64,000 nucleotides of DNA from Exilibacterium sp. (GTDB lineage Bacteria > Pseudomonadota > Gammaproteobacteria > Pseudomonadales > Cellvibrionaceae), in the NCBI GenBank assembly GCA_028280195.1, contig JANQMH010000073.1, forward strand, positions 1 through 64,000, given 5' to 3'. Positions 8,685 through 17,059 of this stretch are shown here, one piece after another. The stretch's first letter is position 1; each line of letters starts with the position of its first letter. The notes beneath the pieces were generated by a model, which worked only from the letters and a program-made list of their open reading frames with translations, was not told the origin of the DNA and did no database searches. The translations under genes were made by a program, and so were the position numbers.

Positions 8685-9656
8685 TCAGCTCAGCGCCTCC
8701 ATATCGACGGCCAGACCGCGCTGCTGCGCCAGGCGCAGAGCCACCCGCGCCGCGGCGAGATCCTGAAGCCCCATACCCGTACTGTCGAATACGGTAATCT
8801 GCCGGGCGTCGGTGCGGCCCGGGTGTGCACCGGACAAAACCCGGCCCAGGGTAACGATATCACCGGCATCGATAAGACCGGCGGCAAAGGCATGCTGGCA
8901 TTCGCCGAGCGCCACCGCCTGTGCGGGCTCGTCACCAAACAGCGCCGCCTTCGCCAGCAGATCGGCCTCGACTTCCTGCTTGCCCCTGGTGTCCGCCCCC
9001 ATACAGGCCAGGTGAGTACCCGGCCGCACCCAGGCGGATTCGACAATTGGCGTAAAAGACGGTGTTACCGTAATAATGACATCCGACTCGGCGGCCACCT
9101 TGTCGGCCGCCGCGATGCCAATATCCAGACCGGTATCGGCCAGGGCGTTTTTCAACTGCTCAGCGCTGGCTGCCAGCTGATCGTAAATATAAATCGCCTC
9201 AAACCGGCGCTCGCCCAGCGCCGCCCGCAATTGAAACTCCGCCTGGCCGCCGGCGCCGACAATACCCAGCACTCTGGCATCCTCCCTGGCGAGGTGGCGA
9301 ATGGATAAGGCGCTGGCCGCCGCTGTACGCAGCGCCGTCAGATAGGTGCCGCGCACCAGCGCGTGGGGAGCGCCCGTTTGCGGATCAAAAAGCACAATCG
9401 TGGACTGATGATTGGCGAGCCCCCTGGCCCGGTTACCCGGCCACAGTCCCCCGGCCTTGACGCCCAGTGTCGGGCCGCTGCGGTCGAAGCCCGATTTAAA
9501 GCCAAAAATCGCCTCGGCGTAATTCAGAGTCTCGCGCACCACGGGGAAATTCAAGGCCTCGCCGCCGGCCAGCGCCACAAATACCTCGCCGATCGCCGCG
9601 GTCACATCAGCCTGCCCGACGGCCTGCTGCACGGCCGCTTCAGAAACATACAACAT
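8685..9656 (-). CDS. Ornithine cyclodeaminase / mu-crystallin family dehydrogenase (imine reductase-like)
   Basis: The 323-residue protein shows the family core: GFKSGF near 52-57, GVKAGG at 65-70 with the catalytic-type lysine, LTALRTAAASALS at 106-118, the NAD(P) loop GIVGAGGQAE at 131-140, and PGTHLACMGADTRGKQE later. Members reduce or eliminate imines, for example ornithine cyclodeaminase, ketimine reductase and iminosuccinate reductase. The ATG has a GGAG ribosome site. It lies 29 bp after the PLP dehydratase gene, so the pair is one operon. A dehydratase making an imine followed by a reductase would convert a hydroxy-amino acid to an amino acid, as in the beta-hydroxyaspartate pathway. 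That assignment is inference; ectoine-type EutBC enzymes are an alternative. Confidence 0.8.
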   Translation of the reverse strand: MLYVSEAAVQQAVGQADVTAAIGEVFVALAGGEALNFPVVRETLNYAEAIFGFKSGFDRSGPTLGVKAGGLWPGNRARGLANHQSTIVLFDPQTGAPHALVRGTYLTALRTAAASALSIRHLAREDARVLGIVGAGGQAEFQLRAALGERRFEAIYIYDQLAASAEQLKNALADTGLDIGIAAADKVAAESDVIITVTPSFTPIVESAWVRPGTHLACMGADTRGKQEVEADLLAKAALFGDEPAQAVALGECQHAFAAGLIDAGDIVTLGRVLSGAHPGRTDARQITVFDSTGMGLQDLAAARVALRLAQQRGLAVDMEALS

Positions 9657-9685
9657 AAAAATCCACTCCGTTGTTGTGGTGCCTG

Positions 9686-10675
9686 TCAGTTGCCGGTGAC
9701 GATGCTGCTGAACAGCGCCGCATCGACATTGCCGCCACTGATAACGATAGCCACGGTTTTACCGGCCATATCCAGCTTGCCCGCCAGCACTGCCGCCAGC
9801 GCTACCGCGCCGCCCGGCTCCACCACCAGCTTCAGAGTGGAGAAGGCATAGCGCATCGCCGCTTTCACCTCTTCGTCAGTGACCGCCAGGCCGCCGCTCA
9901 GCGTATGGCGGTTGATGGAAAAAGTCAGCGCGCCGGGCTGCGGCGCCAGCAGCGCATCGCAAATGGAACGGGCATCGGCCGCAATGCACTCGCGCCTGCC
10001 CGATTGCAGCGAACGCCGATGGTCATCAAAGGCGGCCGGCTCGACGCTGTAGACCCGGGTCGCGGCACTGTATGCGGCCATGGCGACAGAGCTGCCGGCA
10101 ATCAGCCCGCCGCCGCCGCAACAGACCAGCAGCAGATCCAGTGTTGCCCCCAGCGCCTCGGCCTGTTGTGCGATTTCAAGCCCGCAGGTGCCCTGCCCGG
10201 CAATGATATCCCCGTCATCGTAAGACGGGACCAGCACCGCACCGCGCTGTTTGGCCAGGGCCGCGCCGATCTCCTCACGGTTTTCCGTATAGCGATCGTA
10301 GCCGATCACTTCAGCGCCGTAGCCGCGGGTCTTGTCCGCCTTTATCGCCGGCGCATCGTCGGGCATGACAATGGCCGCCGGCATGCCCAGCAGTTGCGCC
10401 GCCGCCGCCACCCCCTGGGCGTGGTTGCCCGACGACCAGGCCACCACCCCCGCCCCGCGCTCGGTTTCACTCAACTGTGCCAGGCGGTTGTAAGCACCGC
10501 GGAATTTGAACGAACCGGTACGTTGCAGGCACTCCGGCTTAATCAGAATGCGCGCGCCGGCACGGTCATTTAATGCGGGGTTCTCCAGCAGTGGCGTGCG
10601 CACCGCATAACCCTCAATGCGCACCGCGGCCCGCTCTATATCGGCGGCGGATACAGCCAGTTTTTGCTCGACCAC
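9686..10675 (-). CDS. PLP-dependent threonine/serine dehydratase-family enzyme
   Basis: Fold-type II PLP enzyme of 329 residues. The Schiff-base lysine is K57 in TGSFKFRGAYN, the substrate loop SSGNHAQG is at 81-88, and the phosphate-binding loop GGGGLIAG is at 187-194. There is no C-terminal ACT domain, so it is a catabolic-type enzyme. The GTG start has a GAGGA site 6 bp upstream. It is divergent from a MarR gene and co-directional with the imine-reductase-like gene. The likely reaction is deamination/dehydration of threonine, serine or a 3-hydroxyaspartate-like amino acid; the exact substrate is unknown. Confidence 0.85.
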   Translation of the reverse strand: MVEQKLAVSAADIERAAVRIEGYAVRTPLLENPALNDRAGARILIKPECLQRTGSFKFRGAYNRLAQLSETERGAGVVAWSSGNHAQGVAAAAQLLGMPAAIVMPDDAPAIKADKTRGYGAEVIGYDRYTENREEIGAALAKQRGAVLVPSYDDGDIIAGQGTCGLEIAQQAEALGATLDLLLVCCGGGGLIAGSSVAMAAYSAATRVYSVEPAAFDDHRRSLQSGRRECIAADARSICDALLAPQPGALTFSINRHTLSGGLAVTDEEVKAAMRYAFSTLKLVVEPGGAVALAAVLAGKLDMAGKTVAIVISGGNVDAALFSSIVTGN

Positions 10676-10779
10676 AATATTTCCTCACCGGGGTGGACAA
10701 CCAACAATGGAACCGATGCCGGGCCGGGCGCGCCACAACAGCAGCGGCCGGCCAGCGAGTTCTGTTTATATCAAAAACC

Positions 10780-10808
10780 TTGGCATAAAGATACTTTTAC
10801 ACCATAAT
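10780..10808 (+). promoter_or_regulatory. Sigma70-type promoter for the MarR gene
   Basis: TTGGCA (10780-10785) and CATAAT (10803-10808) are separated by exactly 17 bp, about 50 bp upstream of the MarR GTG start. The site lies in the divergent region shared with the dehydratase operon, so MarR could control both directions. Confidence 0.6.
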
Positions 10809-10858
10809 CGGGATTTTGACTCCGCTCCGCACAGCGGGCGGGTACTCAGGAGGGCGCA

Positions 10859-11365
10859 GTGGCGCAGGATCTGGTCGACCGTTTAATTGAGGAATGGCGC
10901 AGAGAAAAGCCGGCGCTGGACACCAGTGGCATTGCTTTGGTGGGCCGTATCATGCAACTGGGCCGCCTGCTCGAAAACCGCCTCAATGCCAAGCTCAAAC
11001 CCTTCGGCCTGACCTATACCGATTTCGATCTGCTCGCCACCCTGCGCCGCTCCGGCGGCGACTACTGCCTGACCCCGACACAGCTGCGGCGCTCAGTGCT
11101 GCTGACCTCCGGGGCGATGACCGCGGCGCTCGACCGGCTGGAAAATATGGGGCTGATCGAACGGCTGCGCAGCGAGGCGGACCGCCGCAGTATGAGCGCC
11201 AGGCTGACGCCCGCCGGCAAATCGCTGCTGGAGGACTTGCTGGAGCTGCGTTTTGACGATGCAAAACAGCTGACCGCCGCCCTCAGCAAATCACAAACCG
11301 ACACCGCCGCCGCGGCATTGCGGCGCATGCTGATGGCTTTCGAGGAGGAGCGGGCGCGGGGCTGA
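10859..11365 (+). CDS. MarR-family transcriptional regulator
   Basis: The 168-residue protein has the MarR winged helix: LTYTDFDLLATLRRSG, then SVLLTSGAMTAALDRLENMG as recognition helix, and LIERLRSEADRRSMSARLT as the wing with the conserved D-R. A CAGGAGGG ribosome site precedes the GTG start. It is divergent from the dehydratase/imine-reductase operon, which is the natural target. MarR proteins usually bind a palindrome as dimers and release it on binding a small ligand; no clear palindrome was found. Confidence 0.9.
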   Translation: MAQDLVDRLIEEWRREKPALDTSGIALVGRIMQLGRLLENRLNAKLKPFGLTYTDFDLLATLRRSGGDYCLTPTQLRRSVLLTSGAMTAALDRLENMGLIERLRSEADRRSMSARLTPAGKSLLEDLLELRFDDAKQLTAALSKSQTDTAAAALRRMLMAFEEERARG

Positions 11366-11566
11366 GGCGGCTTATCTCAACAGCATTCAGGGCTGCTTCG
11401 CCGGTATTGCGGCTCGCCGCCGGGCCCCGGTCATAACACCGCAGGCCGGCTCATTTAAGAACATGCGGAAAAAATGACTGGATACGGTGCTGTCAGAGAT
11501 CGGGAATATAGGATTAGCCGTATAACTATCGTGATATTCGCTCAAATTGTATACAGAGGCAACGAT

Positions 11567-11749
11567 ATGTTCGGACTATTCAAATCTGACCCAACTGAAA
11601 AGCTCAGCAAAAAGTATCACGAAAAACTGCGCCAGGCGATGGAAGCTCAGCGGGCCGGCGATATACGCAAATACTCCGAGCTGACTGAACAAGCCGAGGC
11701 CCTGCATACGGAACTGGAAAGCGCGCAGCAAGCCGCATCGGCCAAGTAG
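11567..11749 (+). CDS. DUF6435 family small cytoplasmic protein
   Basis: The 60-residue protein begins MFGLFKSDPTEKLSKKYHEK and continues as one charged helix with AMEAQRAGDIRKYSELT, the typical pattern of the DUF6435 family. An AGAGGC site precedes the ATG at 11567; a longer reading frame from 11474 has no support. Function is unknown. It is alone on its strand between two larger units. Confidence 0.75.
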   Translation: MFGLFKSDPTEKLSKKYHEKLRQAMEAQRAGDIRKYSELTEQAEALHTELESAQQAASAK

Positions 11750-12115
11750 CCTGGTGCCCCCACCGACAGGCTTAAAAACACCCGCCACCGTCGCGGCCCG
11801 TGCCGGGTCGCACTCCCCCACCAAACAATCCTCACCGCAACGCACCAAACTTTCTACAAACTGCCAGAACTCACCGAAAAATCACAGCCAATACGCCTGA
11901 TCAGATATGAACTATTCGACTTAATCACTGTTAACACCAAACGATATCTGTCGTAGCCACTGGCTATCAGAGGAAACTGACAGCACGTTTCAACACCTTC
12001 CTCGCCATACCATAATAGTCCCCCCAACAGTAGAAACTCCGGCAGATGCCCTATATGTGTGCTTGTTATCCGGGTTTATGCGGAAGGCTAACGCTCAACC
12101 GGCAAATTCGTTACT
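11750..12115. other. Gene-free spacer before the AbgT gene
   Basis: No reading frame with a credible start, no clear intrinsic terminator and no repeat was recognised in these 366 bp. The AbgT promoter is probably in the AT-rich second half. Confidence 0.5.
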
Positions 12116-13756
12116 ATGACGCAAAAAAGTGACAGTCCATATGCGATAGGGGAAGCAGACTTGTTGATGGAAGACACTGATAAACAAGCCAAGAGCGGCC
12201 AGAACACCGGGTGGTTCAGCCGCTTTCTGGCCACAGTCGAGTGGCTGGGCAATTTACTCCCCCATCCGATTACCCTATTTGCAGGCTTAGCCGCCTTTAT
12301 CGTCCTGCTCAGCGGGATTCTGGGTTACTTTGATATCGCCGTGGCCGATCCGCGGCCGCCGGGTGCCAGGGGCCGCGACCCCGACGGCATGATCGAAGTG
12401 ATTTCACTGCTCAACGCCGAAGGCCTGCAGCGCATTGTCGCCGGCCTGGTCACCAATTTTACCGGCTTTGCGCCATTGGGTACGGTGCTGGTGGCACTGC
12501 TGGGCGTAGCTGTGGCCGAGCACTCGGGGCTGATATCCACAGCCATGCGCGCCATGGTCCTGAACGCCTCAAAACGTATGGTAACAGTCACCATCGTATT
12601 TGCCGGCATCATTTCCAACACCGCCGCCGAACTGGGCTATGTGGTGCTGATTCCCCTGGCGGCAATGATTTTTTACTCGCTCGGCAGGCATCCACTGGCG
12701 GGCCTGGCAGCGGCCTTTGCCGGCGTATCAGGCGGCTACAGCGCCAATTTATTGCTCGGCACCGTCGACCCGCTATTATCGGGCATTACCGAAGCCGCCG
12801 CCCATATGATTGATCCCGATTATGTGGTGGGTCCGGAGGTCAACTGGTATTTCATGGTCATCAGCACCTTTGCCGTAGCGGCCATGGGCGCCTTTGTCAC
12901 AGAGAAAATCGTAGAGCCAAGGCTCGGCAGCTATGACCCCAGCGAAGCATCGATCGAGCTGGATAAGCAGGAAATGACGCCACCCACGGCGCGGGAAATC
13001 AAAGCACTGAAAATGGCAGGTATTACCTTTGCACTGGTTTGCCTGATGCTGGCCTCCACTGTCGTGCCGGAAAACGGCATTTTGCGCCACCCCGAAACCG
13101 GCTCCGTGGCCGGTTCGCCTTTCTTGAAAGGCATTGTTGCCTTTATTTTCATCACCTTCGGCCTCACCGGTTTTGTCTACGGCCGCGTGGCCGGCACCAT
13201 GAGAAATGACAGAGACGTCATCGATGCCATGTCAAAAAGCATGGGGTCCATGGGCTTATACATTACCCTGGTATTCTTTGCCGCTCAGTTCGTCGCCTTT
13301 TTCAAATGGACCAATCTGGGTACCGTGCTGGCGGTAAAGGGAGCAAGCCTGCTGCAAACCCTGGGGTTGGATGGCCCCGAGATCTTCATTCTCTTTATCA
13401 TCATGTGCGGTATCGTCAATTTATCGCTCGGCAGCGCCTCGGCCCAGTGGGCGGTAACGGCCCCCGTTTTCGTGCCCATGTTGATGCTCGTCGGCTTTGC
13501 CCCCGAAGTCATTCAGGCGGCCTACCGTATCGGCGATTCCGTCACCAATGTCATTACCCCCATGATGAGTTATTTCGGTTTGATTCTGGCCATTGCCTCC
13601 CGCTATAAGAAAGACCTCGGCATCGGCACCTTGATAGCCACCATGCTGCCCTATAGCATCGTGTTTTTTTTAGGCTGGACGACGTTATTTTACCTGTGGG
13701 TGTTCCTTCTCGGCATGCCTGTCGGCCCGGGGAGTGCTACCTATTACGGGCAGTAA
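12116..13756 (+). CDS. AbgT-family transporter (p-aminobenzoyl-glutamate type)
   Basis: The 546-residue inner-membrane protein matches the AbgT family: LLPHPITLFAGLAAFIV at the first helix, FTGFAPLGTVLVALLGVAVAEHSGL, the re-entrant motif SNTAAELGYVVLIPLAA, GGYSANLLLGTVDPLLSGIT, and the C-terminal ITPMMSYFGLILAIA. E. coli AbgT imports p-aminobenzoyl-glutamate; MtrF and YdaH homologues export sulfonamides. The direction cannot be decided here. The usual partners AbgA and AbgB are absent, although peptidases occur elsewhere in the window. The first ATG has no strong ribosome site, and an internal ATG about 17 codons later is possible. Confidence 0.88.
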   Translation: MTQKSDSPYAIGEADLLMEDTDKQAKSGQNTGWFSRFLATVEWLGNLLPHPITLFAGLAAFIVLLSGILGYFDIAVADPRPPGARGRDPDGMIEVISLLNAEGLQRIVAGLVTNFTGFAPLGTVLVALLGVAVAEHSGLISTAMRAMVLNASKRMVTVTIVFAGIISNTAAELGYVVLIPLAAMIFYSLGRHPLAGLAAAFAGVSGGYSANLLLGTVDPLLSGITEAAAHMIDPDYVVGPEVNWYFMVISTFAVAAMGAFVTEKIVEPRLGSYDPSEASIELDKQEMTPPTAREIKALKMAGITFALVCLMLASTVVPENGILRHPETGSVAGSPFLKGIVAFIFITFGLTGFVYGRVAGTMRNDRDVIDAMSKSMGSMGLYITLVFFAAQFVAFFKWTNLGTVLAVKGASLLQTLGLDGPEIFILFIIMCGIVNLSLGSASAQWAVTAPVFVPMLMLVGFAPEVIQAAYRIGDSVTNVITPMMSYFGLILAIASRYKKDLGIGTLIATMLPYSIVFFLGWTTLFYLWVFLLGMPVGPGSATYYGQ

Positions 13757-13826
13757 AGCCAAGAGCATCACCGCCGTTGCAGCACAAATTCGTTAGCGAT
13801 AAAAGTATGCCACACTTCTTGCTCAT

Positions 13827-14519
13827 TTATTGAGCTTTTGCCCGCTGAGCTTTCAGTTTTTTACGGTTTACCTCGTCATGAACGAGATCGTTCCAACCGT
13901 TGGCCTGGATAACATCAACGACTCTTAGCTCACCACCTTCTTCGCCGATGACAACGGTGTCACCTTCATGGACCATAATGCCGAAGGCCATCTGGATATT
14001 GGACAGGTGGCCAACCATCACATGGTTTATATTTGGCTCTATAAGTCCTTTTGCAAAATCAAGAATATCTCGGCCATGCTTTTCCTTTTCCATTGGATTG
14101 CCCAGAAATACACTATCGACTTCATATCGGCGGAACATGTAGCGCGCGGTTTCGAGCGTCCGGCACATCGGGCTGGAGATCACTTTCCCTATTGGAATTT
14201 CGAGATATTTCAGATTATCGCCGTTCTCTTTTGCCATACCGATACCGGCCGGAGACAGGTTGCGTTGGGTATTGCAATCGCTTAAGTCGCGGTTGGGCTT
14301 ATCCAGAAGAAACATATTGGTGCGCTCATGACGAATAAGCAGCACATGACCGCCCCGGCGCAGATCCGCCATCAGACCACGCAGTTCCTCTGAGGCGTGG
14401 TTATGATAGCCTTTTTTCTTATCGCCGTGATGGTAGTGATGTCTCTGTTCATTTGCCATTGCCACACTGTAACAGCAAAGGCAAAACCCCATGAAGGATA
14501 GTGCAAATAGTGCTTTCAC
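13827..14519 (-). CDS. Periplasmic histidine-phosphatase superfamily protein with His-rich N-terminus
   Basis: A GTG start has a strong AAAGGAG site. The 230-residue product has a signal peptide (about 1-22), a histidine-rich stretch HHYHHGDKKKGYHNH at 28-42 that could bind metal, and the histidine-phosphatase core: LLIRHERTNM at 61-70 (RHE instead of the usual RHG), SSPMCRTLETA, and MVGHLSN carrying the second catalytic His. It is therefore probably an exported phosphatase. It lies directly downstream of a TBDR remnant on the same strand, so it may have belonged to that uptake locus. The substrate is unknown. Confidence 0.75.
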   Translation of the reverse strand: MKALFALSFMGFCLCCYSVAMANEQRHHYHHGDKKKGYHNHASEELRGLMADLRRGGHVLLIRHERTNMFLLDKPNRDLSDCNTQRNLSPAGIGMAKENGDNLKYLEIPIGKVISSPMCRTLETARYMFRRYEVDSVFLGNPMEKEKHGRDILDFAKGLIEPNINHVMVGHLSNIQMAFGIMVHEGDTVVIGEEGGELRVVDVIQANGWNDLVHDEVNRKKLKAQRAKAQ

Positions 14520-14531
14520 AGTATTTCTCCT

Positions 14532-14837
14532 TTAAAAACTCAATGTGGTGGAAAACAAAATACTTCGCGGTGCGCCAACCAGCGCCAGCCCGTTATATGC
14601 CGAACGGTTTAACGCTATACGCCCTGCATCATATCCAAGACGGGTTTGCGTGGTAACCCTGCCACCGTGATAGGCTCGTGTTTGTTTCAGCAGCTCGGAC
14701 CCTCGGCTAACAGCTTCCTCTGCCTGCGCCTGAATTTCAAGCGTTGGCAAAACACCGGTCTGCGCATCAGCCTCGCACACCGCCACAAAGCTAACTGTTG
14801 CAGAAAGTGCATAGCTTAGAATTCTGTGATTTTTCAT
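14532..14837 (-). pseudogene. TonB-dependent receptor remnant with large internal deletion
   Basis: The 101-codon frame starts with a signal peptide (cleavage near CEADAQ) and a TonB-box-like LPTLEIQAQAEE. It ends with GLALVGAPRSILFSTTLSF, which is the usual end of a TBDR barrel (GAPR followed by a last strand with terminal Phe). A complete receptor has about 700 residues, so plug and most of the barrel are missing while the two ends stay in frame. It precedes the histidine phosphatase on the same strand and faces the LysR operator. An unrelated small secreted protein is possible, but the two TBDR-like ends make a deletion remnant more likely. Confidence 0.45.
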
Positions 14838-14869
14838 GTCTGCTAACTATAAAGCAAAACAGAAAAATG

Positions 14870-14892
14870 ATTATTGTTATTTCAGCAATAAT
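14870..14892. promoter_or_regulatory. LysR operator, copy 1
   Basis: The site is ATTATTG-N9-CAATAAT, a palindrome of the T-N11-A type bound by LysR proteins, located between the TBDR remnant and the LysR start. Its 23 bp recur exactly, in reverse complement, at 15781-15803 behind the LysR gene. Confidence 0.65.
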
Positions 14893-14909
14893 ACGCTAGC
14901 CTTTCCGCT

Positions 14910-15776
14910 ATGGATATTCAGGAAATCAGGTGTTTTACCGTTGTCGCTGAGGAGTTAAACTTCGCGCGTGCTGCCGAGAGGCTGAATATGTCCCAGGCTC
15001 CGCTGACACGGATCATCGCCAGATTGGAACACTCGCTTCAAGCACGGCTCTTTGAGCGTACAACCCGAAGGGTCTCTTTAACCCATGCGGGACACGCCCT
15101 ATTATTGGAAGCTGAGCCGCTGCTAGAGAAAGTAGATCAAACCTCACGCGCTGTACGCCATCGCATTTCAGATCGTAGCAGGCGCTTTTTTGTCGGCTGT
15201 ACAAAACTGGCTTTTTTCAAAATCTTCCCCGAGGCCATGGAACGGTTTAAAAAAGAATATCCAGATATTGAAGTGGATGTGGAAGAACTACCTACCAAAA
15301 CCCAACTTGCCTATTTGCAAGAGGGCTTGATTGATGTCGGGTTTCTTCTCATGCCAGCCAAGGCCAAGGGCATAACAATCCGATCTGTTTATATAGAAAA
15401 AATGAAGCTGGCGATCAGTGTCAACCATCCACTGGCCAGTGAGCCGCAAGTCAACCTCAAAGATTTTGCCAGTGATACTTTCATTATTCATCCGCGCAGC
15501 GAAAGCCCAGGCCTCTACGATGAAATCATGCATTGTTGTAATCAATCGGGTATCAAGCCAAAATTTCGTGAGCGCCCCCGTGACACAAGCTGCATCGGCC
15601 TTGTCTGTGCAAGGGTTGGTGTTCATTTCGTGTCAGCCAGCACGGAATGTATAAAGCCGGAAGGTTTAATCTATAAAGAGATCGATAATGCGCCAACCCT
15701 TGAGATGGCAGTGGCGTGGCGCAAGGATGATCCAGCAGATTATCTACACATTTTTGAAAGTATTCCGCTCCTCTAA
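14910..15776 (+). CDS. LysR-family transcriptional regulator
   Basis: The 288-residue protein has the LysR helix-turn-helix (IRCFTVVAEELNFARAAERLNMSQAPLTRIIARLE, split here only by description) in its first 45 residues and a periplasmic-binding-like effector domain after about residue 90 (KIFPEAMERFKKEYPDI). It is placed between two copies of one operator, one facing the TBDR remnant and one facing the tonB remnant. It therefore probably once controlled both halves of a TonB uptake locus. The regulator itself appears intact. Confidence 0.88.
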   Translation: MDIQEIRCFTVVAEELNFARAAERLNMSQAPLTRIIARLEHSLQARLFERTTRRVSLTHAGHALLLEAEPLLEKVDQTSRAVRHRISDRSRRFFVGCTKLAFFKIFPEAMERFKKEYPDIEVDVEELPTKTQLAYLQEGLIDVGFLLMPAKAKGITIRSVYIEKMKLAISVNHPLASEPQVNLKDFASDTFIIHPRSESPGLYDEIMHCCNQSGIKPKFRERPRDTSCIGLVCARVGVHFVSASTECIKPEGLIYKEIDNAPTLEMAVAWRKDDPADYLHIFESIPLL

Positions 15777-15780
15777 ACAC

Positions 15781-15803
15781 ATTATTGCTGAAATAACAAT
15801 AAT
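15781..15803. promoter_or_regulatory. LysR operator, copy 2 (inverted copy of copy 1)
   Basis: These 23 bp are the exact reverse complement of 14870-14892. They start 4 bp after the LysR stop and lie 45 bp before the tonB-like start. The flanks differ, so the identity is confined to the operator. Confidence 0.65.
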
Positions 15804-15848
15804 AAAAAATTTCCTCATAGGTATAATGCCACGATATGCTGGAGCAAT

Positions 15849-16335
15849 ATGTATGTGGCTACAGAGAAACTCACTTTAAACACACCACAAACGCCAGATT
15901 ATGACGCCAAACCCTTACGGGCTTTATGGTTACCCATAGTTATATCTCGTGGTTTTCATCTGGCGCTAGTAGGAATGTTAATGAGGAAATGGGAAGAAAC
16001 AAAAGAAACCATCACAGTGCCACTACCGCGGCCCACTATGGTCAATTTGACCTTCGCGCCCGGAATTCAGGTAAATAAACCAATACAGACTATTCCAAGT
16101 TCGCCCTTGCAAGAAGCAATCGCAGAACCCGAGAGACCAAAGTCAAGAAAACAGAGCCACCAAAACCTAAAGGTGCAAGAAAAAAACGGAAGTAATCAAT
16201 ATGGCGGAAACAGCCGTCCCAAAAGCGGTGACAGAAACGATTTTGTCAATTCAGGGAAATAAAGCGGCAAGCACTTCGGGTAATATCCAGGATTGGGAAG
16301 CCACGATATTTTCCAAAATTCAAGCGGAGAAATAA
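15849..16335 (+). pseudogene. Frameshifted and truncated tonB-like gene
   Basis: The first frame (ATG 15849 with GGAG 4 bp upstream) encodes a short cytoplasmic tail, one membrane helix (ALWLPIVISRGFHLALVGML) and a Pro/Glu-rich part. Coding then moves to a second frame near 16151 (TEPPKPKGARKKRK, the Pro-Lys-rich periplasmic spacer). It moves again at an A-run to a third frame, which ends IQDWEATIFSKIQAEK-stop at 16335. That segment resembles the beginning of the TonB C-terminal domain; the remaining ~60 residues are missing. Two frameshifts and a truncation indicate decay. It follows the LysR operator, consistent with a former TonB locus. Confidence 0.6.
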
Positions 16336-16387
16336 CACGCACTGCTGATACTTCAAGACCTCTATGACGAAAATAAGGGCTGGAATC

Positions 16388-17059
16388 ATGAACTATGATA
16401 ATGAAGACGTATTTGTAATAGATGAATATCGTGACATGCAGCGAGCTGTACCGGGACTTGATGGGCTTTACCGTGTTATGCAAGCTATTGTCCAGAGCCA
16501 TTTACAGGATAGTGATAAGGTCTTGATTGTCGGCGCTGGTGGTGGCCGTGAGATTGAGGCATTGCAAAAGCTCGATCATCATTATGTCATTACCGGTGTT
16601 GATCCGTCTGAAAAAATGTTGAGCCTGGCGGAACGTTATATCACTAAACAAGAGCAAATCACCCTTATCCACGGAACACTGGGTGATGTACCACAAGAGC
16701 CTAACTTCGCCTGTGTTACAGCTATGCTGGTTATGGCAATGCTGCCTTACACTGCAAAGGCTGAGTTTATAAAAGGTATCTATAGCCGCCTCAAACCGGG
16801 AGGTGTGTTTATCTATGCCGATATCAGCTATGCGGATGCAGACGAGTTTCGGCGTTATAAGGCTGTGTTTTTACATCATGCAGTGTTAAATGGGCTTGAT
16901 AGTAGTGCTGCAGAAACCGGTCCAAAAGTGATTCACGATCTGGATGTCTTAAGCGAGCCCGATACAATGGCATTGATGAAAAGCACAGGATTTACAGATC
17001 TAACGCCTTTCTTCCGCGGCCTTTGGTACACCGGGTGGTGGATGACAAAGCCAGGCTAA
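16388..17059 (+). CDS. Class I SAM-dependent methyltransferase
   Basis: The start at 16388 is chosen because AAGGG lies 8 bp upstream, unlike the ATG at 16364. The 223-residue product has motif I VLIVGAGGGREIEAL, the acidic end of strand 2 (GVDPSEKML), the motif HGTLGDVP, and the post-II region YSRLKPGGVFIYADISY. It is a soluble Rossmann methyltransferase of the UbiE/ubiquinone-like group. The acceptor is unknown, and no neighbour indicates a pathway. Tryptophan-rich C-terminal end WYTGWWMTKPG is unusual but in frame. Confidence 0.85.
   Translation: MNYDNEDVFVIDEYRDMQRAVPGLDGLYRVMQAIVQSHLQDSDKVLIVGAGGGREIEALQKLDHHYVITGVDPSEKMLSLAERYITKQEQITLIHGTLGDVPQEPNFACVTAMLVMAMLPYTAKAEFIKGIYSRLKPGGVFIYADISYADADEFRRYKAVFLHHAVLNGLDSSAAETGPKVIHDLDVLSEPDTMALMKSTGFTDLTPFFRGLWYTGWWMTKPG

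Noticed and set aside
14870..15803. Insertion sequence with terminal inverted repeats
   Set aside because: The inverted 23-bp copies flank a LysR gene, not a transposase; each copy is itself a T-N11-A palindrome, so operators explain them better.
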